Part shown: piece after piece, positions 1 to 8,124 of the stretch | Layout: every line of letters begins with the position of its first letter | How positions within the stretch are numbered: position 1 is the stretch's first letter | Source: CAKRJP01 sp963658085 | GTDB lineage: Bacteria > Bacillota > Clostridia > Lachnospirales > Lachnospiraceae | Reading direction: 5' to 3' | DNA length: 64,000 nucleotides | Assembly: GCA_963658085.1 (NCBI GenBank) | Contig: CAVKOU010000007.1 | Location: 36,762-100,761 of the forward strand | Position numbers and translations under genes: made by a program | The notes under the pieces: model-generated | The model's input: only the letters and a program-made list of their open reading frames with translations | What the model was told of the DNA's origin: nothing | The model's database searches: none

Positions 1-834
1 CTTTTGTTCTACATAATAAGAAGCTCTAGGCAAAAGTACGGTCCCAAGAGAAGTCACTACCCCCAGAAGAACAGTTTTTATCTTCACTGCCGCATTGTAA
101 TAACCAACGTCCGTATCGGTTTTCATAAATCCTAACATAACCGTGTCCAGATTGGTATAAATCGTAGTAGCACAGGACATGGCAAAAAAGATAATAATCG
201 GCTTCATATGTCTGCCAAACTTATATTTTCCCACCGGTCGCATGGTAATATATTTTCTGGCATGGAAAAGGTTTAAGATATTGGAGGCCGATCCTGCGAA
301 TATAGATATTGCCGCATACATAACCGTATCATTCTCACTCTTAATCACAAGGAACATGAGGATGACGGCCACGAACTTAAAGGCAATGGAACGCATGGTA
401 ATATAAGAATATTGCTCCAGCCCTTTATATAGCCACTCCATACCAATGGCATTAAATATAATGGTGGTACTGGTAACGATAAGCAACGCCTTGTTTTCTG
501 CAAACTTCGGAACTGCTACCAAAGAAAAGGCAAATATCAGATATACCAGCACACACATTACAAGATTGATGATCACCAATTCCTGTACAACTCTTGATAA
601 TTCTTCCTTATCGTCCCGCACCTGAGCCGTAGCTCTAACACCGTAGGTTGGAATTCCAAGCTGTGAAAACAAAGCAAAATATGCCACGACAGACGTAGCA
701 AATCCAACAATTCCCGTTCCCGCCGGATGTAAGATTTCCGCCACATACCGGAAGGTAATTAAGGGAAAAATCACCTGTGACACCGTAAGGATGATATTCA
801 TAATAAAATTCAACTTAATGGATTGTTTTTTCAA
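1..834 (-). CDS. Polysaccharide flippase (Wzx/PST family), 3' part outside window
   Basis: The reading frame is open from a TTG start at 834 to the window edge (278 codons seen, C-terminus missing). The start is set by an AGGGAGG ribosome site five bases upstream. The protein begins with a basic KKQS segment, then alternates long hydrophobic helices with short polar loops and carries the typical MatE/Wzx features: an early R-Y-V-A-E-I-L segment, a G-I-P-x-Y-G-V-R loop and, near the end of the visible part, N-L-D-T-V-M-L-G-F. Members of this family flip undecaprenyl-linked oligosaccharides across the membrane. The function would fit a surface-polysaccharide locus continuing to the left of the window. 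The substrate cannot be told. Confidence 0.8.
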   Translation of the reverse strand, partial: MKKQSIKLNFIMNIILTVSQVIFPLITFRYVAEILHPAGTGIVGFATSVVAYFALFSQLGIPTYGVRATAQVRDDKEELSRVVQELVIINLVMCVLVYLIFAFSLVAVPKFAENKALLIVTSTTIIFNAIGMEWLYKGLEQYSYITMRSIAFKFVAVILMFLVIKSENDTVMYAAISIFAGSASNILNLFHARKYITMRPVGKYKFGRHMKPIIIFFAMSCATTIYTNLDTVMLGFMKTDTDVGYYNAAVKIKTVLLGVVTSLGTVLLPRASYYVEQK

Positions 835-866
835 CGCAGCCTCCCTTATTTTTTTATTGGTATACT

Positions 867-900
867 AAAAGAGAGTTGACATTTATAATAGTCAACTCTC
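867..900 (-). terminator. Rho-independent terminator after the GNAT gene
   Basis: A perfect 10-bp inverted repeat (GAGAGTTGAC, positions 871-880 and 891-900) with a 10-base AT loop is followed on the minus strand by TTTT. It lies 58 bases after the stop of the acetyltransferase-like gene and just before the flippase ribosome site. The U-run is short, so some readthrough into the flippase is possible. Confidence 0.6.
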
Positions 901-957
901 TTATTATACAATTAATCAGTTCACGAATACAATAGCCAAAAAGGATTATACAAGAGA

Positions 958-1800
958 TTATGCAAGAAGTCTCTCATAACACTGGACTAAACAATCTTCC
1001 ATTGGTTGTCCAAAAATATAATTGTACAAATTCAGCGCATTGTCATTGTCAATAGCTACATTAAAAATAGTCCATTCCTGTGGTATCGATGTGACTATTC
1101 GTGCCAACATTCCTAAAATCATATATTTGTTCTTCCAATGAGGATTTATATAGAGATTAGCAATATTGGTTTCAGACTCATCTCCTTTCTGAACCAAAAC
1201 CGCACCCATGATCATTTTATTTTCAACAACAAAAAGGCTTCTCTTTAGATCACAATCCCTAAGCATATAGTCTCGAACGATAGGTGGCACACTGTTATTA
1301 TTAAGATGCAGATAAAATTTAACTTCTTCGATGGATAACTTTTTCGATTTTTCTTTACTTTCCTCCATATAAGATTTCAGCTCATCGATTTTTTCTAAAT
1401 TTCTCAAATCATATTGATATGCATGCCAATCCAGTACTAATGGTTCAAATTCTGCCATTTGAAGGAAGATTAAGAACTCTGCCAGCTCCTCTTCCGTTCC
1501 TGTTGGACAGCAAATAAACCGGCGAATTCCGTGCTTCTTAAATTTTTCCTGAGCATAGTAAATTGCTCCCATGGCCCAACCACCTTCGCGCTCCTCTGGT
1601 CTTGTGTAAATAAAATCCAGCTCCACAGTATCTGGCTGACTGGGATCAAATACAAATACGGCCACTGTCATAATTTCTCCATCATCATCTTGACCGATCA
1701 CGATCCAGCCATTCTTCTCTTTCAACTCTTTTCTTGTATCTTCTGTCAGGAAATCAAACTTAGCCCCTTCGATTTCTCCTGTTAATATACTATAATGCAT
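958..1800 (-). CDS. Tandem GNAT-domain acetyltransferase-like protein
   Basis: 280 residues. Two GNAT-like halves can be seen: residues about 40-130, with a V-x-L-D-F-I-Y-T-R-P beta-strand and a following helix, and residues about 190-275, with N-I-A-N-L-Y-I-N-P-H and a late F-N-V-A-I-D-x-D-N-x-x-A-L-x-L-Y-x-Y segment, the usual acceptor end of GNAT proteins. The canonical Q/R-x-x-G-x-G/A pyrophosphate loop is poor in both halves, so acetyl-CoA binding is uncertain. The start follows a GAGGAGAG site. It is a monocistronic unit with its own promoter and terminator. The substrate is unknown. Confidence 0.6.
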   Translation of the reverse strand: MHYSILTGEIEGAKFDFLTEDTRKELKEKNGWIVIGQDDDGEIMTVAVFVFDPSQPDTVELDFIYTRPEEREGGWAMGAIYYAQEKFKKHGIRRFICCPTGTEEELAEFLIFLQMAEFEPLVLDWHAYQYDLRNLEKIDELKSYMEESKEKSKKLSIEEVKFYLHLNNNSVPPIVRDYMLRDCDLKRSLFVVENKMIMGAVLVQKGDESETNIANLYINPHWKNKYMILGMLARIVTSIPQEWTIFNVAIDNDNALNLYNYIFGQPMEDCLVQCYERLLA

Positions 1801-1838
1801 CCGCTCTCCTCGATTCTTATATCAATGTTTCTTCATTT

Positions 1839-1868
1839 ATTATACGATACATTCTTTTCAAAGGTCAA
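1839..1868 (-). promoter_or_regulatory. Promoter of the tandem GNAT gene
   Basis: On the minus strand TTGACC and TATAAT are separated by 18 bases, about 40 bases upstream of the GNAT start codon. This is close to the sigma-A consensus. Confidence 0.6.
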
Positions 1869-1891
1869 AATAATTTCATATAAAATTTTCC

Positions 1892-1922
1892 AAAAATACC
1901 CCCGGATTATCTCCGAGGGTAT
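1892..1922 (-). terminator. Terminator after msmK
   Basis: Arms 1896-1906 and 1912-1922 pair over 11 positions with a single C-A mismatch; the minus-strand copy ends in TTTT. It lies 27 bases past the msmK stop and ends the HPr-msmK transcript. Confidence 0.8.
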
Positions 1923-1948
1923 CATTCTACAAAAGATCACTATATAAA

Positions 1949-3061
1949 CTAGTTGGTGATTACCAATTCAGTCTCCTTATCAAAGAAGTGCGAATGTTCC
2001 ATATCAAGAGCAAACTTAATGCGATCGCCCTGTTTTGCAGTTGTTCTTGGGTCTACACGAGCTGTAACCTGAGCACCTGCGTAATCAAAGTATAAGAATA
2101 CTTCTGCACCAAGCAACTCATATACACGAATGTTTGCTTCAATAACACTATTTGGTGATGCTGCAATAAACATCTGAGAATCATGGATATCCTCCGGACG
2201 AATACCAAGAACTACAGTTTTACCATCATATCCGCCATCCAACAAAGCTTTTGCCTTAGAAGCCGGAACAACAATCTTAGATTCTCCGATCTGTGCATAA
2301 ACGGTCTTTCCTTCTACAGAGATCTTAGCATCCATAAAGTTCATCTGAGGAGATCCGATAAATCCTGCAACGAAGAGATTCTGCGGCTTATTGTATAAGT
2401 TGTGAGGGGTATCAATCTGCTGAACAACACCATCCTTCATAACTACGATTCTGGTACCAAGTGTCATAGCCTCGGTCTGATCATGAGTAACGTAAATAAT
2501 AGTTGCTCCCAATCTCTCGTGTAACTTAGAAATCTCAATTCTCATTTGAACACGTAACTTTGCATCTAAGTTAGAAAGAGGCTCATCCATAAGGAATACC
2601 TTAGGATTACGAACGATAGCACGTCCCATGGCAACACGCTGACGCTGTCCACCGGAGAGAGCCTTTGGCTTACGATCTAAGAGACCTTCCAGATCAAGAA
2701 CCTTAGCAGCTTCACGTACCTTCTTGTCAATCTCATCCTTTGGAAGCTTACGAAGCTTTAAACCGAATGCCATGTTATCATATACAGTCATATGCGGATA
2801 CAAAGCATAGTTCTGGAATACCATTGCGATATCACGATCCTTTGGCTCTACATCATTCATACGCTTTCCATCGATCAAAAGATCTCCGCTTGAAATATCT
2901 TCAAGACCGGCTACCATACGAAGAGTTGTAGACTTACCACATCCGGATGGTCCTACGAAGATGATAAATTCTTTATCTTCGATATCAAGATTGAAATCCT
3001 TAACTGCATGGAACCCGTTGGAATATACTTTGTTAATGTTCTTTAATGAAATACTTGCCAT
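1949..3061 (-). CDS. msmK: Sugar ABC transporter ATP-binding protein, MsmK/UgpC type
   Basis: 370 residues, the usual length for MsmK/UgpC/MalK-type ATPases. Walker A is GPSGCGKST at residues 37-45, the signature LSGGQRQR starts near 135, Walker B is VFLMDEP near 155-161 and a conserved H-loop V-T-H-D-Q follows. The C-terminal third is the OB-like regulatory domain typical of carbohydrate importers (I-R-P-E-D). It is not next to any permease. In Firmicutes such stand-alone MsmK proteins energise several sugar importers, and the two sugar ABC systems of this window (8-11 kb and 55-58 kb) both lack an ATPase. It is cotranscribed with the HPr-like gene 51 bases upstream. Confidence 0.95.
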   Translation of the reverse strand: MASISLKNINKVYSNGFHAVKDFNLDIEDKEFIIFVGPSGCGKSTTLRMVAGLEDISSGDLLIDGKRMNDVEPKDRDIAMVFQNYALYPHMTVYDNMAFGLKLRKLPKDEIDKKVREAAKVLDLEGLLDRKPKALSGGQRQRVAMGRAIVRNPKVFLMDEPLSNLDAKLRVQMRIEISKLHERLGATIIYVTHDQTEAMTLGTRIVVMKDGVVQQIDTPHNLYNKPQNLFVAGFIGSPQMNFMDAKISVEGKTVYAQIGESKIVVPASKAKALLDGGYDGKTVVLGIRPEDIHDSQMFIAASPNSVIEANIRVYELLGAEVFLYFDYAGAQVTARVDPRTTAKQGDRIKFALDMEHSHFFDKETELVITN

Positions 3062-3086
3062 AATAAAAACCTTTCTCTACTGTTTA

Positions 3087-3097
3087 ATTGTAACGTT
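3087..3097. promoter_or_regulatory. AACGTT-centred operator-like motif before msmK
   Basis: The 11-mer AACGTTACAAT (minus strand) also occurs at 3495-3505 and 19309-19319. Here it contains a possible -10 (TACAAT) in the HPr-msmK gap. AACGTT centres are common in operators of LacI/CcpA-type proteins, so this may be an operator; no regulator can be named. Confidence 0.35.
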
Positions 3098-3112
3098 ATA
3101 AACTATGTTGTC

Positions 3113-3346
3113 TTATTTAACGATAAATGGTTCAAGAGCTGCCATGATAGCATCCAAATCCTGATCCTTATGAATCTTAAGTGTCAGATCCTTAGAAGAA
3201 TCCAAACTAAAGATACCCATAATAGATTTTGCATCAATTACATAGCGATCATGTACCAGATCAAAGTCGTTGTCAAATGCTGTAATCGCATTAACAAAAT
3301 CCTTTATTTTTTCAATAGAATTAATTTTAACTTTAACTGTAGTCAT
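3113..3346 (-). CDS. HPr-like protein without the active-site histidine (Crh-like)
   Basis: 77 residues from the ATG behind AAGGAGA; an ORF extension upstream to 3379 lacks a ribosome site. The segment A-K-S-I-M-G-I-F-S-L-D at residues 39-49 matches the regulatory Ser46 region of HPr (K-S-I-M-G-x-x-S-L). The N-terminal G-I-H-A-R-P-A motif with His15 is absent; the equivalent place, about 31 residues earlier, reads N-S-I-E-K. It therefore cannot be an ordinary PTS phosphocarrier. Crh of Bacillus, which also lacks His15 and keeps Ser46, acts in catabolite control, and a similar regulatory role is a reasonable inference. It is cotranscribed with msmK. Confidence 0.75.
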   Translation of the reverse strand: MTTVKVKINSIEKIKDFVNAITAFDNDFDLVHDRYVIDAKSIMGIFSLDSSKDLTLKIHKDQDLDAIMAALEPFIVK

Positions 3347-3367
3347 GTGAAATCTCCTTTCAAATTT

Positions 3368-3394
3368 ACATAAATTCAATCCGTTGATTTATGT
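3368..3394. promoter_or_regulatory. Inverted repeat in the HPr-msmK leader
   Basis: ACATAAATTCAA and TTGATTTATGT form an almost perfect inverted repeat (one extra base) around TCCG, immediately downstream of the minus-strand -10. It could be an operator or a 5' UTR hairpin. Confidence 0.4.
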
Positions 3395-3398
3395 GCTT

Positions 3399-3427
3399 AT
3401 TATATAAAATTACTTTTTTTCTGTCAT
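3399..3427 (-). promoter_or_regulatory. Promoter of the HPr-msmK unit
   Basis: ATGACA and TATAAT are separated by 17 bases on the minus strand, about 52 bases upstream of the HPr-like start. Confidence 0.65.
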
Positions 3428-3475
3428 CGTTAAACTAACCAAAATAACCAATGGATCTTCGTTACTTTAACTTTG

Positions 3476-3505
3476 TTGACGTAGTGGTTCCATAAACGTT
3501 ACAAT
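3476..3505 (+). promoter_or_regulatory. Promoter of the PucR-type regulator
   Basis: TTGACG and TACAAT with an 18-base spacer on the plus strand, 34 bases before the start codon. The -10 is part of the repeated AACGTTACAAT motif (3495-3505). Confidence 0.6.
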
Positions 3506-3538
3506 TAGATTACTATAGATTTTTATTGAGGTATTGGT

Positions 3539-4438
3539 ATGACAAACGAAAAACAAATTGAGGAATTATTAGATCAAATAGAAAATCAGACGGGAATCCG
3601 TTTCTCTATCGCAGATAGCCGCATCGACGAGGATGAATTATTGATTACTCTTAAAAATATGCTGCGGGCAAGTCACAGCAGCACGTCAAAAGAGGGCTTT
3701 CTTCGTGGTCTTTTGCTGGGGCTTTTATCAGAGCAGGAAATTGCCGATGGAATGCACCGCTTTCATCTGGAGAAAAACGGCTACTTTTTCCCCGTTCTTA
3801 TGGAAGCAAATCACCCCTTCTCTTCCATGGAGCAGTCTATCTTTGCCCAGTTCTTTTCCTCCGGAGCAGATACACTAATTCCAATCGATGAATACCGTAT
3901 GGCACTGATTCGACTGCTTCCGCAATCCCTATCCCAGGAATCACTGCAACAAATGTTATTTGATATGCAGGGTACCTTGGAAGCTGAGGCTATGATCTCC
4001 ATAGATTTTGCCTATGACTGTATCGCCACATCCTTCGTACAGCTACCCAATATCTTTCTTAATATCTCCTCCACTATGGAGATTGGAAAAATTTTTTCTG
4101 ATACCGAACGCATCCACTGGGCCAAAGATCTGGGTCTTGGCAAGTTAATCTATCAGCTTCCTATTGATGTTTGCAGAGAATATCTTCAGGATAATTTCCA
4201 CGGGCTTGGCATATCCGATATGGATGAGGAGACCTTGCATACCATCCATACTTTTTTGGATTCCGGCCTTAGTATTGCGGAATGCGCAAGAAAGCTTTTC
4301 CTGCACCGCAATACCTTAATTTATCGTTTGGACAAAATCGAGCAATTGACGGGTTTGAATATCCGAAACTTCGATGATGCGATCATCTGCAAGATTGCTC
4401 TGCTAATTTCTACCTATCTTCAGCATCAAGAGGGGTAG
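3539..4438 (+). CDS. PucR/CdaR-type helix-turn-helix transcriptional regulator
   Basis: 299 residues. The C-terminal 60 residues are a PucR-type helix-turn-helix: H-T-F-L-D-S-G-L-S-I-A-E-C-A-R-K-L-F-L-H-R-N-T-L-I-Y-R-L, then D-K-I-E-Q-L-T-G-L-N-I, the hallmark of the CdaR/PucR family. The N-terminal 230 residues are not recognisable to me and probably bind the effector. The start follows GAGG with seven bases of spacing. It is divergent from the HPr-msmK unit, and both sides carry an AACGTTACAAT motif, so regulation of sugar uptake through MsmK is a possibility, not shown. Confidence 0.8.
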   Translation: MTNEKQIEELLDQIENQTGIRFSIADSRIDEDELLITLKNMLRASHSSTSKEGFLRGLLLGLLSEQEIADGMHRFHLEKNGYFFPVLMEANHPFSSMEQSIFAQFFSSGADTLIPIDEYRMALIRLLPQSLSQESLQQMLFDMQGTLEAEAMISIDFAYDCIATSFVQLPNIFLNISSTMEIGKIFSDTERIHWAKDLGLGKLIYQLPIDVCREYLQDNFHGLGISDMDEETLHTIHTFLDSGLSIAECARKLFLHRNTLIYRLDKIEQLTGLNIRNFDDAIICKIALLISTYLQHQEG

Positions 4439-4442
4439 AATC

Positions 4443-4961
4443 TTATTCTCCGATATGTACCTTATCTGGGGCAATCCGATGCATTGCCTCAAGAAGGGCT
4501 TCATCCGGCTCAAACAATACTTTTGTCTCTGTTCTCGTATTGGGATCCCGGATGATCATCGTATAATAAGACACTTCCGGATCATGGGACAGGCAGTCAA
4601 AGGTCTTCATATGTCGTCCGACATAAGGCTGCACCGGTCCTGTCTTTGATGGTGCCACCACCACAATATCTTTGATCTCGCAGCAGATTAAGTCCTGTCT
4701 CTTACTTTTTCTTTTGATCTTTGTAATTTCCAAAAAACCATTGGTATATGTATAATCAAAATCCACCTTGGTATTCTGGGTCACAAAATAAGCGGCTATG
4801 ATCATGATGATCAAAGGTAGTCCAAAAATTCGATAATCAATAAATACAAAACTAAAGGCTACAAATACTGTGATTGCGATCAGCAGGATATTGTAGATTC
4901 TGGTAACTTTTGGTGTCTGTCTATGGATGTGCTGTTCCATATACACGTCTTGATAGATCAA
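4443..4961 (-). CDS. Small membrane protein, DUF6106-like
   Basis: 172 residues from a TTG start. An ATG at 4994 in the same frame has no ribosome site and is preceded directly by a long stem-loop, whereas AAGGAGG stands seven bases before the TTG at 4961. Two hydrophobic helices (about residues 22-42 and 46-62) are followed by a cytosolic-looking domain with D-Y-T-Y-T-N-G-F-L-E-I-T-K-I-K-R-K-S-K-R, a pattern I associate with DUF6106 proteins of Lachnospiraceae. The function is unknown. It is downstream of lacZ and convergent with the PucR-type gene, with only four bases between the stops. Confidence 0.6.
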   Translation of the reverse strand: MIYQDVYMEQHIHRQTPKVTRIYNILLIAITVFVAFSFVFIDYRIFGLPLIIMIIAAYFVTQNTKVDFDYTYTNGFLEITKIKRKSKRQDLICCEIKDIVVVAPSKTGPVQPYVGRHMKTFDCLSHDPEVSYYTMIIRDPNTRTETKVLFEPDEALLEAMHRIAPDKVHIGE

Positions 4962-4997
4962 TATTGTTCCTCCTTGTGGGATTTCTTTTGTCATAAT

Positions 4998-5030
4998 GGA
5001 AATGCCCTCACATCCAGTGAGGGCATTTCC
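4998..5030 (-). repeat. Long perfect stem-loop between lacZ and the DUF6106-like gene
   Basis: A 14-bp perfect inverted repeat (GGAAATGCCCTCAC and its complement) with a five-base loop lies 16 bases after the lacZ stop. No U-run follows on either strand, so it is more likely an mRNA 3'-end stabilising or processing hairpin than a classic terminator. Confidence 0.6.
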
Positions 5031-5045
5031 TAAAACCTCTCTTTT

Positions 5046-8000
5046 CTATATAATACCACGGAAAGAGAATGTCAATGTTAATTTTTTATTATTGTCCATT
5101 AAGTACTCCGGATGTGGCAACGCCCCCCAGGTATCATCTCCGGCAACACCCATCTGACCTAAGCCCACCCGGATAAATGTATAATGTACCGGCGGAAGCT
5201 CTGTTGCATGCAGGGCATTATCCAGTTCATGAGGAGAATAAGGTAAAGCAGAGAAATTCAATTGATCTCCTTTAAAGAGAAGACCTCTTCCTCTCTCGTC
5301 AGTTACCTTTGCATAACGGACACCAACCTTATTGCCACATTCCTGTGGAACCAGGTATTTTGCCATGTTATCTGCCACCTTATTGCTATAAAGGCCCAAC
5401 TTTGCGTGACATCTGTCTGCATAGGTTTCATCCGGTCCTAAACCGTACCAGGTCAAGTTATCATAATCTGCATCCATGGCAAACATCATACTATACTCTG
5501 GCAATTCACCAACTTCTGCGGAAGGATCCATGGTCATGGTAACCTTGATCTCACCGTCTCCATATACACTATATGCTACCAGACAATCCATCTCAGGTTT
5601 TACCGGCAAATGATACGTATAGGTGATGGTTACATGATCCTCTGCCTCTTCGATCTTGCAATCCGTTGCTGCACGTCCATGATTGTATTTATAAGAAGAA
5701 TACATGCTGGCAATCTTCCACTGTCCTGCTCTAAATGGCAGGAGGTTTGCCACATCGTTATCTGTCAGTGCTCGCCAGAAATTCGGCTTTGGTATAGTTT
5801 TAAACAGCTCCACACCACCATATCTGTAGGAAACCAATCCCCCATGCAGGATTGAGAATAAAGCTTCAAAATCTTCTCCCTTAACACCTACATTGTGCCA
5901 GCCTTTTGTAACTCGGTAAGGTTTCTTGGAAGGTTTTTCCTCCGGCATGTGTCCTATTACTTCCTGTCCATATGCCACTTCGTGACCTTTCTTTGCCCAA
6001 ATAGTATCCTCTTTCAATACAAAGGACAAAGTCAATACATATTCTCCATCTGAAAGCTCAAAGGAATCTAGATCAACCTTTTTCTTTTTCAAAGGCTCTA
6101 CACTAATGCTTAAAACCTGACGCTCTACCGGTTTTCCTTCTTTTTCCAAAGTCACTACAGCATCATATGCATTAGTATTGGTGAAGAGATTCTTGTTGTG
6201 AATGGTAGCCACCCGGTCTTGAATCTCAACGTCTATTGCCTGATAGTTAAATTTCACTTCCTGCATCTTCGGCGAAGGATCTCTGTCCTTTCCATAGCAG
6301 ATTCCATTTCCGCTGAAATTATAATCGCATGGACGCTCCCCAAAGTCGCCGCCGTATGCCTGGAATTCCTTTCCATAACGATCTTTCTTTGTCAGTGACT
6401 GGTCAATATAATCCCAGATAAAGCCACCCTGGAACAGAGGTTCCTCATCCATAAGATCTGTATATCTATCCATAGCACCACAGGAATTTCCCATCGCATG
6501 GGTATACTCACATAAGATATACGGCTTATCTCTATGCTCTTTTAAATAAGCCCTGATTTCCGCTGCCGGTGTATACATGGAGCTTACCATGTCTGTTGTC
6601 TCCGGATATCTTGGATCCCACCAGACACCTTCATAGTGAACCAATCTGGTGTCATCCCATTTGTGGAAGGCCTTGCTCATTTCCAAAATGTCCTTACCAC
6701 CGTAGGATTCATTACCGCAGGACCAGATCACGATGGAAGCATGATTTTTATCACGCTCATACATGCTTCTTGCACGGTCTAAGATCATCTCCTGGTATTC
6801 CGGTCTGTCACCCGGTACCACAAAGTCTAAGTCTACCAATCCCTTCATATGGGCATCCCAGGTTCCATGAGTTTCAAGATTTGTCTCATCAATGACATAC
6901 AATCCATATTCATCACAAAGTCTGTACAACGCCGATTGATTCGGATAATGACAGGTACGTACCGCATTGATATTATGCTGCTTCATTGTAATGATATCTT
7001 TTAAAATAATATCTTCTGTAATCGCTCTGCCACGATCTGCACTAAATTCGTGACGGTTCACACCATAGAAGGCAATACGCTTTCCATTGATATGCATCAT
7101 ATGATTCTTCATCTCGAATTTACGGAAGCCTACTCGATCTTTCACAATTTCCTCTAAAGCTCCAGCTTTGTCAGAAACATGAATGGTCAGATCATAGAGA
7201 TTTGGTGCCTCAGCACTCCAAAGAGCCGGATTCTTAACCGGCATTTCCATGTGGTTAACACCTTTCACAAGGTCCATCCCCACTACAAACTCCACCTCAT
7301 CATCAGAGAGACAGATTTCTGCCTTTCCTTCTGCAGTAGCCTCAAGATCCAAAGACAGAATCGCATCCTTATAAGCCTCATCCAAAAGTGTCTTTACCTT
7401 CAGATCCCGAATATGTACGTTTGGAATTGTATAAAGAAATACATCTCTAAAAATACCGGAGAATCGGAAGAAATCCTGATCCTCACACCACGAACCTGCT
7501 GTCCACTTGTATACTTGTACCGCTAATTTGTTACTTCCCTCTGTAAGGTAAGGAGTCAGATCAAATTCGGATGGCGTGAAGGTATCCTCACTATATCCTA
7601 CATATTGACCATTGAGCCACAAGGCCATGCCACTTTCTACTCCCTGGAAAGAAATAAATACCGGTCCTTCTTTCATGTGATCTGGCACTTCAAAATATTT
7701 CACATAGGAACCTACCGGATTAAACTCCTCCGGGATCTCTCCCGGAAGAACTGCCTGTCTGCCATCCCAAGGATACTGGGTATTGGCATATTGTGGAATG
7801 TCATAACCTTCCATCTGAATATGTGCCGGCACCGGAATATCATCCCATGTACTGCAATCATAGTCTTCTTTTTCAAATCCAGAAATCGCAGATGCAATAT
7901 TTTTTGCATAGGAGAATTTCCAAATGCCATTTAATGATTCTTTAAAATCAGAAGTTCCTGCATTTACACTTTCCTCACCGGAATAATATTCATGATCAGA

Positions 8001-8069
8001 ATGTGCAGGAAGTCGATTTTCCATAAAGATCTCAGGATTTTTTATAATACTATATCGAAATTCTTTCAT
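5046..8069 (-). CDS. lacZ: Beta-galactosidase, GH2, LacZ type
   Basis: 1007 residues, full length for the long GH2 LacZ form. The acid/base Glu is in I-W-S-C-G-N-E-S (about residue 454) and the nucleophile Glu in I-L-C-E-Y-T-H-A-M-G-N-S (about 521). The jelly-roll domain is N-terminal, and the C-terminal beta-sandwich has the typical N-F-W-R-A-L-T-D-N-D element. No signal peptide, so it is cytoplasmic. The ATG at 8069 is preferred because AAGGTG lies six bases upstream; a GTG at 8078 overlaps that site. It hydrolyses lactose or related beta-galactosides brought in by the permease genes directly upstream (55-base gap). Confidence 0.96.
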   Translation of the reverse strand: MKEFRYSIIKNPEIFMENRLPAHSDHEYYSGEESVNAGTSDFKESLNGIWKFSYAKNIASAISGFEKEDYDCSTWDDIPVPAHIQMEGYDIPQYANTQYPWDGRQAVLPGEIPEEFNPVGSYVKYFEVPDHMKEGPVFISFQGVESGMALWLNGQYVGYSEDTFTPSEFDLTPYLTEGSNKLAVQVYKWTAGSWCEDQDFFRFSGIFRDVFLYTIPNVHIRDLKVKTLLDEAYKDAILSLDLEATAEGKAEICLSDDEVEFVVGMDLVKGVNHMEMPVKNPALWSAEAPNLYDLTIHVSDKAGALEEIVKDRVGFRKFEMKNHMMHINGKRIAFYGVNRHEFSADRGRAITEDIILKDIITMKQHNINAVRTCHYPNQSALYRLCDEYGLYVIDETNLETHGTWDAHMKGLVDLDFVVPGDRPEYQEMILDRARSMYERDKNHASIVIWSCGNESYGGKDILEMSKAFHKWDDTRLVHYEGVWWDPRYPETTDMVSSMYTPAAEIRAYLKEHRDKPYILCEYTHAMGNSCGAMDRYTDLMDEEPLFQGGFIWDYIDQSLTKKDRYGKEFQAYGGDFGERPCDYNFSGNGICYGKDRDPSPKMQEVKFNYQAIDVEIQDRVATIHNKNLFTNTNAYDAVVTLEKEGKPVERQVLSISVEPLKKKKVDLDSFELSDGEYVLTLSFVLKEDTIWAKKGHEVAYGQEVIGHMPEEKPSKKPYRVTKGWHNVGVKGEDFEALFSILHGGLVSYRYGGVELFKTIPKPNFWRALTDNDVANLLPFRAGQWKIASMYSSYKYNHGRAATDCKIEEAEDHVTITYTYHLPVKPEMDCLVAYSVYGDGEIKVTMTMDPSAEVGELPEYSMMFAMDADYDNLTWYGLGPDETYADRCHAKLGLYSNKVADNMAKYLVPQECGNKVGVRYAKVTDERGRGLLFKGDQLNFSALPYSPHELDNALHATELPPVHYTFIRVGLGQMGVAGDDTWGALPHPEYLMDNNKKLTLTFSFRGII

Positions 8070-8124
8070 ATTCGTCACCTTAGTTTAACATTAATCTACC
8101 ATCCGGCAGGCCTTAGCCGCCGAA

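Noticed and set aside
3113..3346. Calling this gene ptsH
   Set aside because: The His15 phosphorylation motif is absent, so it cannot be the general PTS phosphocarrier.
6569..7934. Plus-strand frames of 108-115 codons opposite lacZ
   Set aside because: They mirror the codon structure of lacZ, are rich in His/Cys/Ser without domains, and lack ribosome sites.
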